Source of the DNA: Leishmania infantum JPCM5 | Taxonomy: Eukaryota > Euglenozoa > Kinetoplastea > Trypanosomatida > Trypanosomatidae | DNA: 64,000 nt | Reading direction: 5' to 3' | Assembly: GCF_000002875.2 (NCBI RefSeq) | Contig: NC_009413.2 | Location: 5,001 to 69,000, forward strand | Shown: positions 39,489-49,942 of the stretch, one piece after another | Position numbering within the stretch: position 1 is the first letter of the stretch | How the letters are laid out: each line of letters begins with the position of its first letter | The notes under the pieces: generated by a model | Told to the model about the DNA's origin: nothing | Seen by the model: only the letters and a program-made list of their open reading frames with translations | Database searches by the model: none | Program-made: the position numbers and the translations under genes

Positions 39489-42191
39489 TCACGTCAAGAA
39501 TTGCGAGAGCTGCCGGACGAGGGAGGAAAAGTATACGCAGTTGCTGTCAGCCGAATGTTGACCTTGGGCGGGGAACTGCATGTTCAGGAGCGCCTGAAAC
39601 TCCGTTATCTGCTGCACCACACGTTCCTCCTCAGAGCCGACTGACAGCACACCGAGGCAGTTGCACAGCAAGAGGTTGAGGAAGTGGAAGACGATCCCCG
39701 ACTGACGGTTGCAATTGTACGTCAGCCCTCGGTTGCAGCAGAGGGAGAAGAAGGAGGAGTGTCGGATGGAGGAGATGTAGGGATTGTACAGTACGCCGCT
39801 GTACACGTACACGAGTGGCTTGCCGGTGTTCTGGTTCACGCAGGAGCCGCTCTTCTCGTCCCATACGCTGCCGCTAAAGACACGGGCGAGCGCATGCGCG
39901 GAGGCCTGCGTGGTGAGCCCAAAATCTACGTCCACACCCCACAGCCGCGTCTGAGGAGAGGAGGCGTTGCCCTCGGCATCGACTTCGGTGGTGACCACGA
40001 AGTCGACAGACAGGTAGCCCATAATGTGCTTGCGATACGCTGCCTGGCCCAGGCTGAGAGAAGCGCCGCGCACCGCCGTGTACGGCACACTGGAGCGGTA
40101 CGGGAAGAGCGACCCCATCGAAGTGAGGGCTGGGGCCAGAAGCGGCTCCACTACCGACTCTACCCGTACCTCCCCGGACGGGGCAACAAACATGTTTGCG
40201 GTGATGGAGGTGCAAAGGCCGGGCAGGACGGCCTCCACACACCCGCCCACGGCGTCAAACATGGCTAGGTACGCCTCCCAGTTGGGGTAGCTGCTTGGGT
40301 GCACGAGCCGCATGCGCTTCGCTCCGTTCATCTCTAACTCGTGAAACACCGCCGCACGCAGCCCGGCAGAGGATGCAGCGTCGACGGAGTCAGACGCCGA
40401 GCCCTCATTCTGCAGAGAATTGAGGCGGTTCACGTCGAGGTATGCGTGGCCTTGGCTTCCAAACTCGTTCTCCAGCTTGACCAGCCATCGCTGCACTGCG
40501 CGGCGCCCAACGACGAGGCCTGCCAACGAGTGCAAGAGGTCCGCTCTAGAGCGCAGCTGTGCCGCGCCAGGAGGTGTCAGAATGTCCGCAGCCGCGAGCA
40601 ATCGCCTGCAGCCGCTCTTGGAGCCGTAACCCTGCACCAGATGCGGCTCTGACGACAGCATTGGTACGTTCAGCTGCGTGGCCAACGTAAGCTCTTCTTC
40701 TCCGACGACGCCGGGTAAGATGTAGGCTGGCTTGCCGGTACACAAGGCAGAAAGCAGCTTTAAGAGACGCGGGGAGAGCAACACCATGCGAGTAAGACTC
40801 ATCCCAGCAGGAAGACGCCGCACGTTCTCGGGCACCACGAACGTCAAGCGGCTGGCAACGTTCGACACGCCGTTCTCGGCAAGCAGACTCATGTAGTACT
40901 GTTGAATCTCCGTCTCCGGCTTCACCGGCACCACAAAGACAAGCTGCACATGTGGGTCCGCTAACATGCTCAGCCGCGTTAACTGCCCCAGCTGCCTCGC
41001 CTCGTAGAAGGGCATCTTCTTTGCTTGGTACGTCGGATACGAGAGAGAGGGAAGGTGTACGATGATGCGGCGGCCCTCCTCAATGCGCGGCCACGCAGCC
41101 TTGAATTCCCTCATCGTCTCCTGCCACTGCGTCATGCGGGTTTCGCGTATGGAGCGAATGGTGCGACGCGTCATGCGGTGTGCGCGGTACATGGCATACT
41201 GTCGCTGAATGGCAATAGCGGCGTGGGTGCCGATCAGCAGGTGGATGTAGGCAATGCGCTGCCGGTACATGCGCCACGTGGCCTGCACCTTTGTAGCCGC
41301 CACTTGGTGGCGCTTGGGGCCGTAGCGGTAGGGACGAGACGCATCCATGAGCAGCGGGAGCACCTCTTCGGCGTTGTTGATGCATTCCAGCGTCTCCGTC
41401 GCGGAGATTAAGTCGGGCGCCTGATAAGAGGCCAGCTGGGCGAGTCGCTTACCATCCACATAGGCCAGCTCAACACCGTAGCTCCGCAGCATCTCCTCCA
41501 GTACCTCGATGAGGCCGTCTACCTCGCCCCAGCTGGACGCGTAGTGTCGCTTGAAGGAGGCAAACTCGGGCGTGTTGCGGAGCGCCTTTCCCTTGCGTAT
41601 GATAAACTCGTGCATCGAATACCAGTCGAGCAGCTCGGTGTAGGTGCGCGTGTCCTCTCGCGCGGGACCAGTGGCATGGAGCGGGTTGGCTGCTGCTGCA
41701 GCCAATGATGTAGACGGGCCTGAAGCAGACTTCAACTGGGGGCTGGCTTTCGGAGCCGCCCCAGCATGCACGGCGGAACGCTGCAGGCGTCTCTCCTGCG
41801 CCTGCGCCACATCCCAGTCCTGAAGCTCGTTCAGGCCCAGGGAAGGGGGGATTTTGGCAAGTTCTTCCATGTCCAGCTTGTAGTCGTGGACCGCGTTGAA
41901 GCCAGAGTTCTCGGTCATGATTTGTGGGCGGCACTGTCGTTTGTCGGCTGCCCTGTGCAGCTGCATCCGATGCGACCGCATGGGCCCGTCCGTCGTGAGC
42001 AGTGGCTCTAGGTCCGTTTCCGGGCCGATAGCACCTCTCTCCAGCAGCTCTAGCAACCCCTTTGACTGTCCTCTTACACCCGGCATCCTGCGAGCCGCTC
42101 CGACGAGGGGCGCTCCGCCCCTCTTCGACAGGTTCGGCAGACGCGACGATGACGGACTCACACGAGATGAAAACGTGCGTGGCGCCTCCAT
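39489..42191 (-). CDS. IQ-motif protein resembling IQCH, probably flagellar
   Basis: A 900-residue protein. The N-terminus is basic and serine-rich. Two adjacent IQ motifs, the calmodulin-binding type, lie at about 300-345 (ATKVQATWRMYRQR and AIAIQRQYAMYRAHR). The larger C-terminal part (about 350-800) resembles the IQCH family: IIVHLPSLSYPTYQ, the ATP-grasp-like region LTFVVPENVRRLPAGMSLTR, CTGKPAYILPGVVGEEELTL and WLVKLENEFGSQGHAYLD, and a conserved end GVLYNPYISSIRHSSFF. IQCH proteins are found in ciliated organisms and act in sperm; in trypanosomatids a flagellar role is likely. No enzymatic activity is claimed. The ATG at 42191 follows a C/T-rich run (42203-42250) and is preferred. Confidence 0.72.
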   Translation of the reverse strand: MEAPRTFSSRVSPSSSRLPNLSKRGGAPLVGAARRMPGVRGQSKGLLELLERGAIGPETDLEPLLTTDGPMRSHRMQLHRAADKRQCRPQIMTENSGFNAVHDYKLDMEELAKIPPSLGLNELQDWDVAQAQERRLQRSAVHAGAAPKASPQLKSASGPSTSLAAAAANPLHATGPAREDTRTYTELLDWYSMHEFIIRKGKALRNTPEFASFKRHYASSWGEVDGLIEVLEEMLRSYGVELAYVDGKRLAQLASYQAPDLISATETLECINNAEEVLPLLMDASRPYRYGPKRHQVAATKVQATWRMYRQRIAYIHLLIGTHAAIAIQRQYAMYRAHRMTRRTIRSIRETRMTQWQETMREFKAAWPRIEEGRRIIVHLPSLSYPTYQAKKMPFYEARQLGQLTRLSMLADPHVQLVFVVPVKPETEIQQYYMSLLAENGVSNVASRLTFVVPENVRRLPAGMSLTRMVLLSPRLLKLLSALCTGKPAYILPGVVGEEELTLATQLNVPMLSSEPHLVQGYGSKSGCRRLLAAADILTPPGAAQLRSRADLLHSLAGLVVGRRAVQRWLVKLENEFGSQGHAYLDVNRLNSLQNEGSASDSVDAASSAGLRAAVFHELEMNGAKRMRLVHPSSYPNWEAYLAMFDAVGGCVEAVLPGLCTSITANMFVAPSGEVRVESVVEPLLAPALTSMGSLFPYRSSVPYTAVRGASLSLGQAAYRKHIMGYLSVDFVVTTEVDAEGNASSPQTRLWGVDVDFGLTTQASAHALARVFSGSVWDEKSGSCVNQNTGKPLVYVYSGVLYNPYISSIRHSSFFSLCCNRGLTYNCNRQSGIVFHFLNLLLCNCLGVLSVGSEEERVVQQITEFQALLNMQFPAQGQHSADSNCVYFSSLVRQLSQFLT

Positions 42192-42949
42192 CGCTGCCTT
42201 TGTCGGTGGAAGAAAACCAGAAGAATGTCAGCGAGCGCCGGGGGAAAACGAGGAGGTGATTCGACGCGCCAGCGCCACTCCCAACTGCGACAACAAAGAA
42301 ACGCCCTTTTTGGTAGAGCTCCTGCTGTTGGAGCGGCTTAAGCAGCTACACGGGTGCACATGTGCCAGCACACACGCACACACACACACACGTGACCACA
42401 GCAGCGCAGAAGCAGAAAAGAAGAGGGAAGAAGAGTGTGTGGTGATATACGTGAAACAGAGTACCAACAGAGATAAAGAGCGAGGCATAGGTCGATGCAC
42501 GGCGTGGCGTGGAATGCATCGTATTTCCCTTCTCAACCGTCGCACCGGGAGGGAGGATGGGAGCAGGGGCAAAATGGCTCAGACCAAGAGTGAGGGGACG
42601 CGGTGCGCAGTAACACCAATGCTGGGCACGTAGGCCACAGTGAGGGTTGGGCTGCCGGGAGAGGAGAGAGGGTAAGTTGACGATTCTCACCTCCTCCTCT
42701 CTGTCCGTCCTTCTCGTGTATGCAAGTATCCTTGGGCTGTGGCGATTGTGTCGTTGGAGGGGGAGGACATTTTATGGCATGCCTTACACACGGGCCTGGG
42801 AGAGCGCCCCAGACAACAACCAAAAAAAGACGCCGGGACAGACACAGAGGCAGCGCGCAACACGCCATGCAATCCGCGGCGTTGGGCGGAGCAACCCGAC
42901 CTCTTCACCTTCTACGCTACGCTCACCGAGACGTGCAATCGCGGCACAC
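42192..42949. other. Intergenic spacer between the IQCH-like gene and RPB3
   Basis: 760 bp. The right part is the RPB3 3' UTR. The left part has the pyrimidine-rich minus-strand tract for the IQCH-like gene and a CA run at 42376-42391. No gene. Confidence 0.5.
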
Positions 42950-43963
42950 TTATTGCATGGTGAAATCAAGGTTGTCCTCCTCCGCGCCCTTCCGCACGGC
43001 ATCCGCGTTTGGCACCACCGGGGCCGTCGTGGACTGGCCAATCGTGCGTGTCTTTACACCGTCCGCGTTCGGGTCCTTCATGAGGCCCTCACTCACCCGT
43101 TGCAGCTTCCTGCGCACCACCGTCACGGCATCGTACACAATCTGCAGCACCGGTAGCACCCCGGTCGACTCCACTGTGAAGGTGAAGTCGAAGTAGCCCA
43201 TCTTGTTCTTCTTCTGCCGCACAAACACGAGCGGCTCGGGAAGCCTGTCGAACGGGGGCTCCTGCGACGTGCACTCGCGGCAGAAGATGCAGGCGTCCTC
43301 GTCTTGCACCTCCACCTGGCCAGTGCGCTCGACAAACCGAAAGACGTTCCGCGGGCAGCGGGCCACCCACTCACGCGCTTTCGCCTTCCCGAGGGTCTGG
43401 AACCCGTTGGGGTTGAGAATGATCTCAGGAGCGTAGCGCATCGCCACCGTCGCCACTGGCATAAACTTGGCGTGCGTCTTGGCAATGTTCTTACGAATTA
43501 CGACATGCAGATCCAGCACCTGGCTGCGTCCCAGCGTCACAAGCCAAATACCATGCTCCTCCGCACTCACCGGGTACACCTCGGCGTCATCGATCTGCAG
43601 AGAATCGCCAATGAACACCTGCTTGCTATGCTGGTTCGGCGGGCACTGCACCTTCAGCGAACCAGTAATCTGGCAGTCTGGGCACCCGCTCCCGCCACAG
43701 CCACAATCTTGCGGAAAGTTTAAGCGCTTCGCCTTCTCGGAGAAGAGCGGCACAAGGCCAAGCCGGTGAGCGATCATTTCATCCGGCAGCACCGACGTGT
43801 TCTGGCGGATCGTCACATACTCAATGGCGAGCGTCGGAATCTCCGCCAGCATGACACGTCGCAGCGCGTTGGCAAAAGAGCTGTCCACCTCGCTGAGCTG
43901 AAACGTGAGAGTCTCGCCCGCGGCGTGCTCGTTCTTCACGCACTCGACAATCTCCAGCTTCAT
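42950..43963 (-). CDS. RPB3: RNA polymerase II subunit RPB3
   Basis: A 337-residue alpha-like subunit (yeast Rpb3 is 318). The alpha-motif region VDSSFANALRRVMLAEIPTL (about 25-45) is the dimerisation segment that pairs with RPB11. A zinc-binding loop, CGCGGSGCPDC (about 84-95), is characteristic of RPB3 and separates it from the polymerase I/III subunit RPAC1. A ferredoxin-like CIFCRECTSQEPP (about 230) follows in the insert domain, and the C-terminus is charged. The protein helps nucleate pol II assembly. The start is ATG 43963 (MKLEIVECVK): the frame extends eight codons upstream only to a non-ATG codon. RPB3 serves pol II transcription, including the very polycistronic unit it sits in. 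Confidence 0.92.
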   Translation of the reverse strand: MKLEIVECVKNEHAAGETLTFQLSEVDSSFANALRRVMLAEIPTLAIEYVTIRQNTSVLPDEMIAHRLGLVPLFSEKAKRLNFPQDCGCGGSGCPDCQITGSLKVQCPPNQHSKQVFIGDSLQIDDAEVYPVSAEEHGIWLVTLGRSQVLDLHVVIRKNIAKTHAKFMPVATVAMRYAPEIILNPNGFQTLGKAKAREWVARCPRNVFRFVERTGQVEVQDEDACIFCRECTSQEPPFDRLPEPLVFVRQKKNKMGYFDFTFTVESTGVLPVLQIVYDAVTVVRRKLQRVSEGLMKDPNADGVKTRTIGQSTTAPVVPNADAVRKGAEEDNLDFTMQ

Positions 43964-45321
43964 GGCCTCGATCGCAGATGCACACAAGCGAAAGCGAAGA
44001 AAGCCACGGCGTACGCGCGGTTGGCGTTCGCGCCTCCTTTCCCTTCTTCGGCAGCGCGTCGCACCTGCTGAGTGTGCCGGCTGACCGCTGGTCGCGTCTC
44101 CCCTGCAGCCTCACTCGGTCGACGTCACGCGAAGAGAGAAGCAACAGAGCGACAGCCTCTAGATAGCACCGGCACGGCAGTCTCCGATAGGGTGTGCCGC
44201 ACCTGTCCTACACGCTTGTTTAGGCGAGCGCCACGCACGTACTCGAGACAGGGCCTTGCCTGCACAGCCGGAAGGCAGCAGCAGCGTGCAGCGAGCGCTT
44301 CGAGGAAGAGGAGAAAGGGTGGCAGGTCGGAGATGCGGCTGTTGCGAGTGAGCAGAGAACTTGCAAGAAGAGTACAAGCAGCCTTCACGCAGCAAAAAAA
44401 AAAACACGCGAACAGCGAGGGAGATGCAGGTGCGCACACGCAGAGTGCGACAGCGTCCGTGGACGTCTGTCCCCGTATCAGCGCTCGCAGTGGACGTTGG
44501 CCGCCGCTGGGCGTCTCTCTCCTTTTTGCTGAATTCCACTTCTCCTGTAATTTCTCGTGACGCCGCCACGGAGAGCAGCAAACGTGCGCAACAACATCGT
44601 TGAGAGTGCCACGGGACGAAATAGAGTCAGTGAAGACGTCCATACGCGTGAGCGGTGGTGCAGCATACAAAATAGAGAGAGAGAGAGACAAGATCCAGTG
44701 AGTGAAGGTGACCGTGGGAAAAGACGATCCCCAGCGGTGCTCCTGGCACGCGTGAAGGAGGCAGAAGCGAGCTACCCTTGCGTGACGAGTGAGCAGAGGG
44801 GAAGGTCTTTAAGAGGGCCACTCAGCAACAGGCAAGCCTCCCAACCGCTCCAGAGAAGATATGCTCGTCCCGCGAAGCAGGAGCCGCTGAAAGAACTGTG
44901 AGCAGAGGCACTGGAACGCGCGCGCGCAGACGCAGAGTTTTTCCCTTCACTTTTGCAAGTGTATGACGGACAGTCAGCATCCGCGGCGTACGCGGCAGCC
45001 GTCGCTTCGCTTCGAGTTGGCTTCTTTTTTTTTCTGCTTCGTTGTCCTTGAGCTTCGAGGCATGCGCCTCGCAAACGCGAAATGGAACGGAGAGGAGAGA
45101 GAAAGGTTGGGGGAGAAGCGATGATATCAGGATACATAAACCACGCACACACACACACCATACACTCAGGCACACAGGCCTTGTAGACACAGATGGAGAG
45201 ACACACATATGCAGGCACTGCTCGGCTAGAGTTCTATGACACGGGGTACCGGAGGGATCCAAAGAGAGGGAGAGAGACGCACACGCGACGGCGCAGCACA
45301 CAGTTGCCGCTACGCACCGTC
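43964..45321. other. Intergenic spacer between RPB3 and IFT70
   Basis: 1.36 kb. There is a poly-A stretch at 44394-44404 on the plus strand, so T-rich on the transcribed strand, and a (CA)n run near 45145-45158. Overlapping frames on the minus strand at 44125-44691 (up to 188 codons) are serine/cysteine-biased and mutually overlapping, and are not called. This region holds the IFT70 3' UTR and RPB3 5' UTR. Confidence 0.5.
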
Positions 45322-47403
45322 TCACTCCTTGAGTGTAAGGTAGAGTTTTTTCAGCTGCCGTGCTTCCCAACGAGCGGTGTTGCGCGGTGATGTGTCCTGC
45401 TTGGACGGATCAGGGTGAATGAAGGCGAAGATCTTCTCGCCATGCAAGTCGGCCTGGTCAAAGAAGAAGAGGATCTCTTCGAAGGAAGAATCCTTCAGAG
45501 AAACCATGTGTTTCGCCAGGTTCATGGCCAGCGCAAGGAAGCACCTCTTGGCGTAGAACCACGTGTCTGTCATGATCTTACGGTCGTAGGGCTCCAGCGA
45601 CTTGATGATGCGGGAGATGCCAAACTCGAAGTTCCCCTTGGAGCAGTAGAGGGTTCCGATAACCAAGTTCACAATGCACAAGTGCAGCGGCTGCTTGGAG
45701 GGGTCCTCGTAGGTCAGCCGCTCCTCCGCTCGCTCGATGCGGCGCATGATCTCCTCCGCCTGCTCATTTTGCGCGGTCATGATGTACGAAACGCACAGGT
45801 TCGCGAGCACAATAGCGCTGCAGTTCAGAATGTTCTCCCGGTTCGCCTCCACCACAGGCGAGTAGTACCGAATCGCCTCCTTGAATTTCGTCTCCTGCAT
45901 GAAGAAGACATGCGCCACGTTCTGCTTCCATACGTCGTTCTCGGAGCAGAAGTCGGCCGACTGGCGGAAGAGCTGCTCGACCATCGGGTAATTCTCCATC
46001 TCCCAGTAGATGTTCGCCTGCGCCATGAGAACGGGAATGTACTCCTCCAAGGTGGCGTCGTAGGTCCGCACCGCCGTCTTCGCGACTGCCGCGTCCTGGC
46101 TCTGGTCAGCCTCCTGAATGCGGCGCGTCATGTTGCGCAGCTGCTGTACCATCTTTTGCGCGAGAATGTCGAACTTGCGGTACGCCTCCGCCGGTGAAGT
46201 CTGGGCCGTGATGAGACCATCGAGGAAGTCGTAGAGCGATTGATTGTTCTGCGAGAGGTACTGCCACGCAAGGTGTGGGTTCTCGGCGAGCACGTCCGCG
46301 GCCAGGTCGTAGTACTGGTATTTGCAGTAGAAGAGAAGCAGATTCTGAAACGTCTCTGGCGGGAAGGGCGGGTTCTGCAGGAGAAAGTTGAACTTCTTGA
46401 ACGCGTTCGTCGGGTTCTCGTCCATGTTGATGAGAGCGGTGTTGTGCAGCGTGACAGGGTCGAGCTCGGCATCGGTGCGGGGCGGCATATCCGTAAGTGC
46501 CTCCTTGGCGGCCTGCATGTTCTTCGAGGCATACTCGATGGCCGCCTTGAGGTTGAAGGCTTCGATGAGGGCGGTCTCCCTCAGTAGTTGTGTGTTGCCC
46601 ACAGAGCGCGCCTCGGCTCCCTCGGTGTTCGTGCCAATGTTCAGCTCCGGGTGCCCCTCGACGCCGCGGTCGATGATCTCAGCCAAGTGCCGCAGCGCCG
46701 GACCGTACTGCTCCATCTTGTAGTACATGAGCGCCATGTTGTACGTCAGCGCCGCCGAGAAACCGACGGCGTTCTGCGCCTCCTTGAACTTCTCTAGCGC
46801 CTCCTCGTAGCTGCCCTCCTTACTCAGCACGCAGGCGCGCAGAACTAGCATGTCCGTGTCGGTCTCCGGGGCCTGCTCGAGGAACGACTTTGTCTGCGGG
46901 ATGTCCTCCTGCTCATACGCGATGGCAGCCTGCAGTTTGTTGAGTGTGGTCTGATTTTGTGGTGAGGTGATCAAGGTACACAGACGGTTGCTCTCGGCGT
47001 AGGCGCCGGCCTTGTAGAGGGACTGGGCGTAGTACACCCGGTACTCTTCAATGTTAGGGCAGATCTTCGTTAGCTGCTCGTAGAGACTGGCCGCCTCACC
47101 GTAGTCGCCCATCATGTAGTAGCAATATGCCATGAGCGACACGGCAGCACGGCTGCGCGGGAACTCCTCCAGCTGTGTCGCCAGCAACTCCACGGCCTCT
47201 TCGTACTGGTGGTCGCGGATGTAGCCGTATACGGTGGAGGTAAAAGTGCCCTCCTGTACCTGCGCCTGGATGCGGCCAAGCGTGGTGCCGCCACCCATCG
47301 TCGTCGTCGGCCGCATAGACCCAGCATGAGAGGAGCCTGTGGCCGAGAAAGCCATCCCCGTCGGCGGCGGGGCCATTCCGGTGGTGGGGCGCATAGACAT
47401 CAT
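45322..47403 (-). CDS. IFT70: Intraflagellar transport protein 70 (TTC30/DYF-1)
   Basis: A 693-residue tetratricopeptide-repeat protein of IFT-B1. After a short methionine/proline/threonine-rich leader (about 1-45) the conserved start is FTSTVYGYIRDHQYEEAVELL. A run of TPRs follows (for example RSRAAVSLMAYCYYMMGDYGEAASLYEQL, CPNIEEYRVYYAQSLYKAGAY). Central repeats include FSAALTYNMALMYYKMEQYGPALRHLAEII. A conserved C-terminal block starts near ENILNCSAIVLANLCVSYIM. IFT70 wraps around IFT52/IFT88 and is needed for flagellum assembly; its loss shortens flagella. The family is around 660 residues, so the length is normal. ATG 47403 begins MMSMRP; ATG 47400 next to it is equally possible. Confidence 0.93.
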   Translation of the reverse strand: MMSMRPTTGMAPPPTGMAFSATGSSHAGSMRPTTTMGGGTTLGRIQAQVQEGTFTSTVYGYIRDHQYEEAVELLATQLEEFPRSRAAVSLMAYCYYMMGDYGEAASLYEQLTKICPNIEEYRVYYAQSLYKAGAYAESNRLCTLITSPQNQTTLNKLQAAIAYEQEDIPQTKSFLEQAPETDTDMLVLRACVLSKEGSYEEALEKFKEAQNAVGFSAALTYNMALMYYKMEQYGPALRHLAEIIDRGVEGHPELNIGTNTEGAEARSVGNTQLLRETALIEAFNLKAAIEYASKNMQAAKEALTDMPPRTDAELDPVTLHNTALINMDENPTNAFKKFNFLLQNPPFPPETFQNLLLFYCKYQYYDLAADVLAENPHLAWQYLSQNNQSLYDFLDGLITAQTSPAEAYRKFDILAQKMVQQLRNMTRRIQEADQSQDAAVAKTAVRTYDATLEEYIPVLMAQANIYWEMENYPMVEQLFRQSADFCSENDVWKQNVAHVFFMQETKFKEAIRYYSPVVEANRENILNCSAIVLANLCVSYIMTAQNEQAEEIMRRIERAEERLTYEDPSKQPLHLCIVNLVIGTLYCSKGNFEFGISRIIKSLEPYDRKIMTDTWFYAKRCFLALAMNLAKHMVSLKDSSFEEILFFFDQADLHGEKIFAFIHPDPSKQDTSPRNTARWEARQLKKLYLTLKE

Positions 47404-48232
47404 TCCGTTGTTGTCGCAACTGGGGGATCAGACAACGGATATGACGCCAAGAGAAACGGTCAGAGAGTCAGAGGGTGGAGTGGTGGGGCAGGTGGGCGGT
47501 GCCTGCGTGGGCTGGCTTGTGTGTACAACTATATACCGCCTTCAACTATGCGGGCTGAAGGGATAGCCGAGGCGCAAGCGGGAGAGAGGCTGTAGAGGAG
47601 AGACGTCGCACGACGGGAGTGCATTGCGCGAGGGCAGCCAGGTGCAGCGTAGAAGGCAGACGTGGGCAAAGAAAGGAGGAGGGAGAGAACAGTCGCACGA
47701 GAGAACACAAACGCAGATGAGCGTTGCACGTCAATCACAAGAGCGAGAACGCAGACCGCCACTTGGTGATGCGTATGGGCCTGCATCGCGGCTCTCGAAG
47801 GTCGGGTCGGCGTGCAGTATCTGGCGTTGTCTTGCTAGGTTGACGCCTTTTGCGGGCTGCAACTGCGCTCCGTCAGTGTCGCTCTCGCCCTTGAACCCCC
47901 ACGCCGCTCCCCGTCGCACTCCCCTCCATCGATCTGTGCCCACACTTCTTACGCGCCCAGAGGTGGCACGGGGCAATATACCGCTTAAGTGCGCTGCATA
48001 GTACACACATAGAGGAACGAAGAGAGCGGAACTAAGGCGCACGCGTTCCTGTCAGCTGTTTTGCTGACTCTTCGCCCACTGACGGGCTCACGCAGCTTCC
48101 GTTTTACATTGTGCACACTGTAAAAACTCCCACACACCCGTTGGCTGCAGCCAGGGTAAACCGTCGAGAGAGAAAGAAAAAAATACAACAGAAAGCAGCG
48201 CCGCTGCTCGCGATGCGGTGAGAACGGCCGCC
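47404..48232. other. Intergenic spacer between IFT70 and the membrane protein gene
   Basis: 830 bp. The minus-strand stretch just upstream of IFT70 (about 47420-47500) is C/T-rich and ends in CCCCCAG near 47420, a likely splice acceptor. No gene is seen. Confidence 0.5.
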
Positions 48233-49942
48233 TCATACGAGAGCCACGCACTGCTCGTCCTTGCGCTTGCGGGTGGCCATTTGAACGAACAGAAGGTGCT
48301 TCCCTTCCAGGTTGTAGTACCGGTGCCAGACAACCAGCATCATAAGCGCCACCCCACACGTGTGCAGGCTCAACAACGCAAGTACTGTGGAGGTCACGTT
48401 CGCAGTCGCCACAGCGGCAGGGAACGCACTCGAAAACGACCCCCGCTCCAAGGCCAGCGCAGCTGCGGCCCTCTGCACCGCCGAAGCAGCCTGGGTGATG
48501 GTGCTGTTGCCAATGATGGCGGGTGGGGCCAGCACGACACCCTCAAATGCATGCGTGAAGGCGAGCAGCAAGACGGTTGCGATGCGGCTGAGTGACTCCA
48601 TCGGCGCCGCAACCAAGGAGCAGAGTCGCCTTGTCCAAGACGCCATCGGAGTGGCGCGGCCGAAAAGAATAGCATCCTCCTCCACCACATCCTCCTGCGC
48701 TAGCTCAAGCACGTCACGCACGCTGTCGAGCAGCAGACGCAGCAGCGTGAGCAGAATAGCACACAGCCAAATCCCGGCACTCGAACTGGCTGCTGTGCTG
48801 CCCTCTCCAAGCGCCGGCGCAACCGCCACGCCGACCGCTCCCCTCGTGAAGAAGGCTGCTACCAGCGATACAAGACCCAGCGCACACACGCCGAGCAGCA
48901 TGACGAGCACGAGGCGTTTCTTTCCCACCGCGCCGGCGCTTGCGATATGCATGGGGGCAAGGAAGGACGGCGCTGCGACGACAAAGGCCAGGATGGTCGC
49001 CCGCGCTGCCGCCGACAGGCGGGGCGCACAGCCCAACGTGAGAAGCAGATGAAAGAAGCCAACTACCACTGCATGCGCGTAGCAGTGCAGCGCACGTACG
49101 ACCAGGAGCGCCTTCATTGACCGCCGCTGCCACGTCTGCCGCACAAAGCCTTGGAACTCCATCATTGTCGCGTCGCCAAACCCGGAGACAGAGCGCGAGC
49201 TGAGGCTGCACTCTTCTCGTGTCGCGTTCGGTGCTTCCTCGTCATGAGAGTTGCACCTCCACCGTTGCAGGCCACTAAAGGCGCACACGGCTGCGCCGCT
49301 CAAGAGAACAAGGCACCAGTGGAACCCGCGAAGGAACTTCCTTTTTGGAGAGGAGCCGTCGTACAGCAGGGCGGCGACAAGCACCACCACAGCAGCGCCA
49401 CCCGATGCCGCACGTGACGCACGCTGCACCAACCTCTCCTCCTTCGGTCGCTGGGTCGCCATTTCGCGGGCTAACTTCTGAGCGAAGGCGGTGCAGTGAT
49501 CGGACAAGACACCGACGACTGCGGTCGCAAGCGTGAAGGACACAGCTGACGGAACGAGTGGAAGTCGCAGCACCCACCACGACAGGCCAAACGCTAATGC
49601 AAAACGATGCTCATTCGACGCCGAACGCTGCCGTGGTGTCAGTCGCCACACCCGCGCGACTACAGACGAGAACGCAACGAGGCCAGCTCGATCAAGGACA
49701 CTGCCAACCATGTACACCAGCTGGGCGGCAACGAGAACACACAGGCCCAGCTTGGAGATGCGCAAGCGCCATTCACGAATGTCGGTGAGACTTGTCTTTT
49801 GCCCTTTGCGCGTATCCACGATAAGCAGAAAACCATGTACGTAGTACTCCATGAAGAGCGCCGAGAAGACGACGTGCAGCGACTGCACAACGAAGCTGTG
49901 CGTCCCGAGCAGCACAAGGCCTCGCCGCGTGCCCGCGGCCAT
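48233..49942 (-). CDS. Multipass membrane protein of unknown function
   Basis: A 569-residue protein with about 11 hydrophobic segments spread over the whole length, for example FVVQSLHVVFSALFMEYY, LCVLVAAQLVYMVGSVL, AAVVVLVAALLY, RLVLVMLLGVCALGLVSLVA and TSTVLALLSLHTCGVALMMLV. Loops are basic, with a lysine-rich C-terminal tail (MATRKRKDEQ), suggesting a cytosolic C-terminus. The two-block arrangement of segments with a charged central loop resembles a major-facilitator-type transporter, but I see no substrate signature and do not assign one. The frame is open further upstream, but the first ATG is at 49942 (MAAGTRRGLV), directly before the first hydrophobic segment; the upstream part is low-complexity. 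Solute transporter, channel or structural membrane protein all remain possible. Confidence 0.68.
   Translation of the reverse strand: MAAGTRRGLVLLGTHSFVVQSLHVVFSALFMEYYVHGFLLIVDTRKGQKTSLTDIREWRLRISKLGLCVLVAAQLVYMVGSVLDRAGLVAFSSVVARVWRLTPRQRSASNEHRFALAFGLSWWVLRLPLVPSAVSFTLATAVVGVLSDHCTAFAQKLAREMATQRPKEERLVQRASRAASGGAAVVVLVAALLYDGSSPKRKFLRGFHWCLVLLSGAAVCAFSGLQRWRCNSHDEEAPNATREECSLSSRSVSGFGDATMMEFQGFVRQTWQRRSMKALLVVRALHCYAHAVVVGFFHLLLTLGCAPRLSAAARATILAFVVAAPSFLAPMHIASAGAVGKKRLVLVMLLGVCALGLVSLVAAFFTRGAVGVAVAPALGEGSTAASSSAGIWLCAILLTLLRLLLDSVRDVLELAQEDVVEEDAILFGRATPMASWTRRLCSLVAAPMESLSRIATVLLLAFTHAFEGVVLAPPAIIGNSTITQAASAVQRAAAALALERGSFSSAFPAAVATANVTSTVLALLSLHTCGVALMMLVVWHRYYNLEGKHLLFVQMATRKRKDEQCVALV

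Noticed and set aside
44125..44691. Minus-strand frames of 140-188 codons between RPB3 and IFT70
   Set aside because: They overlap each other in different frames and show low-complexity composition typical of UTR sequence.
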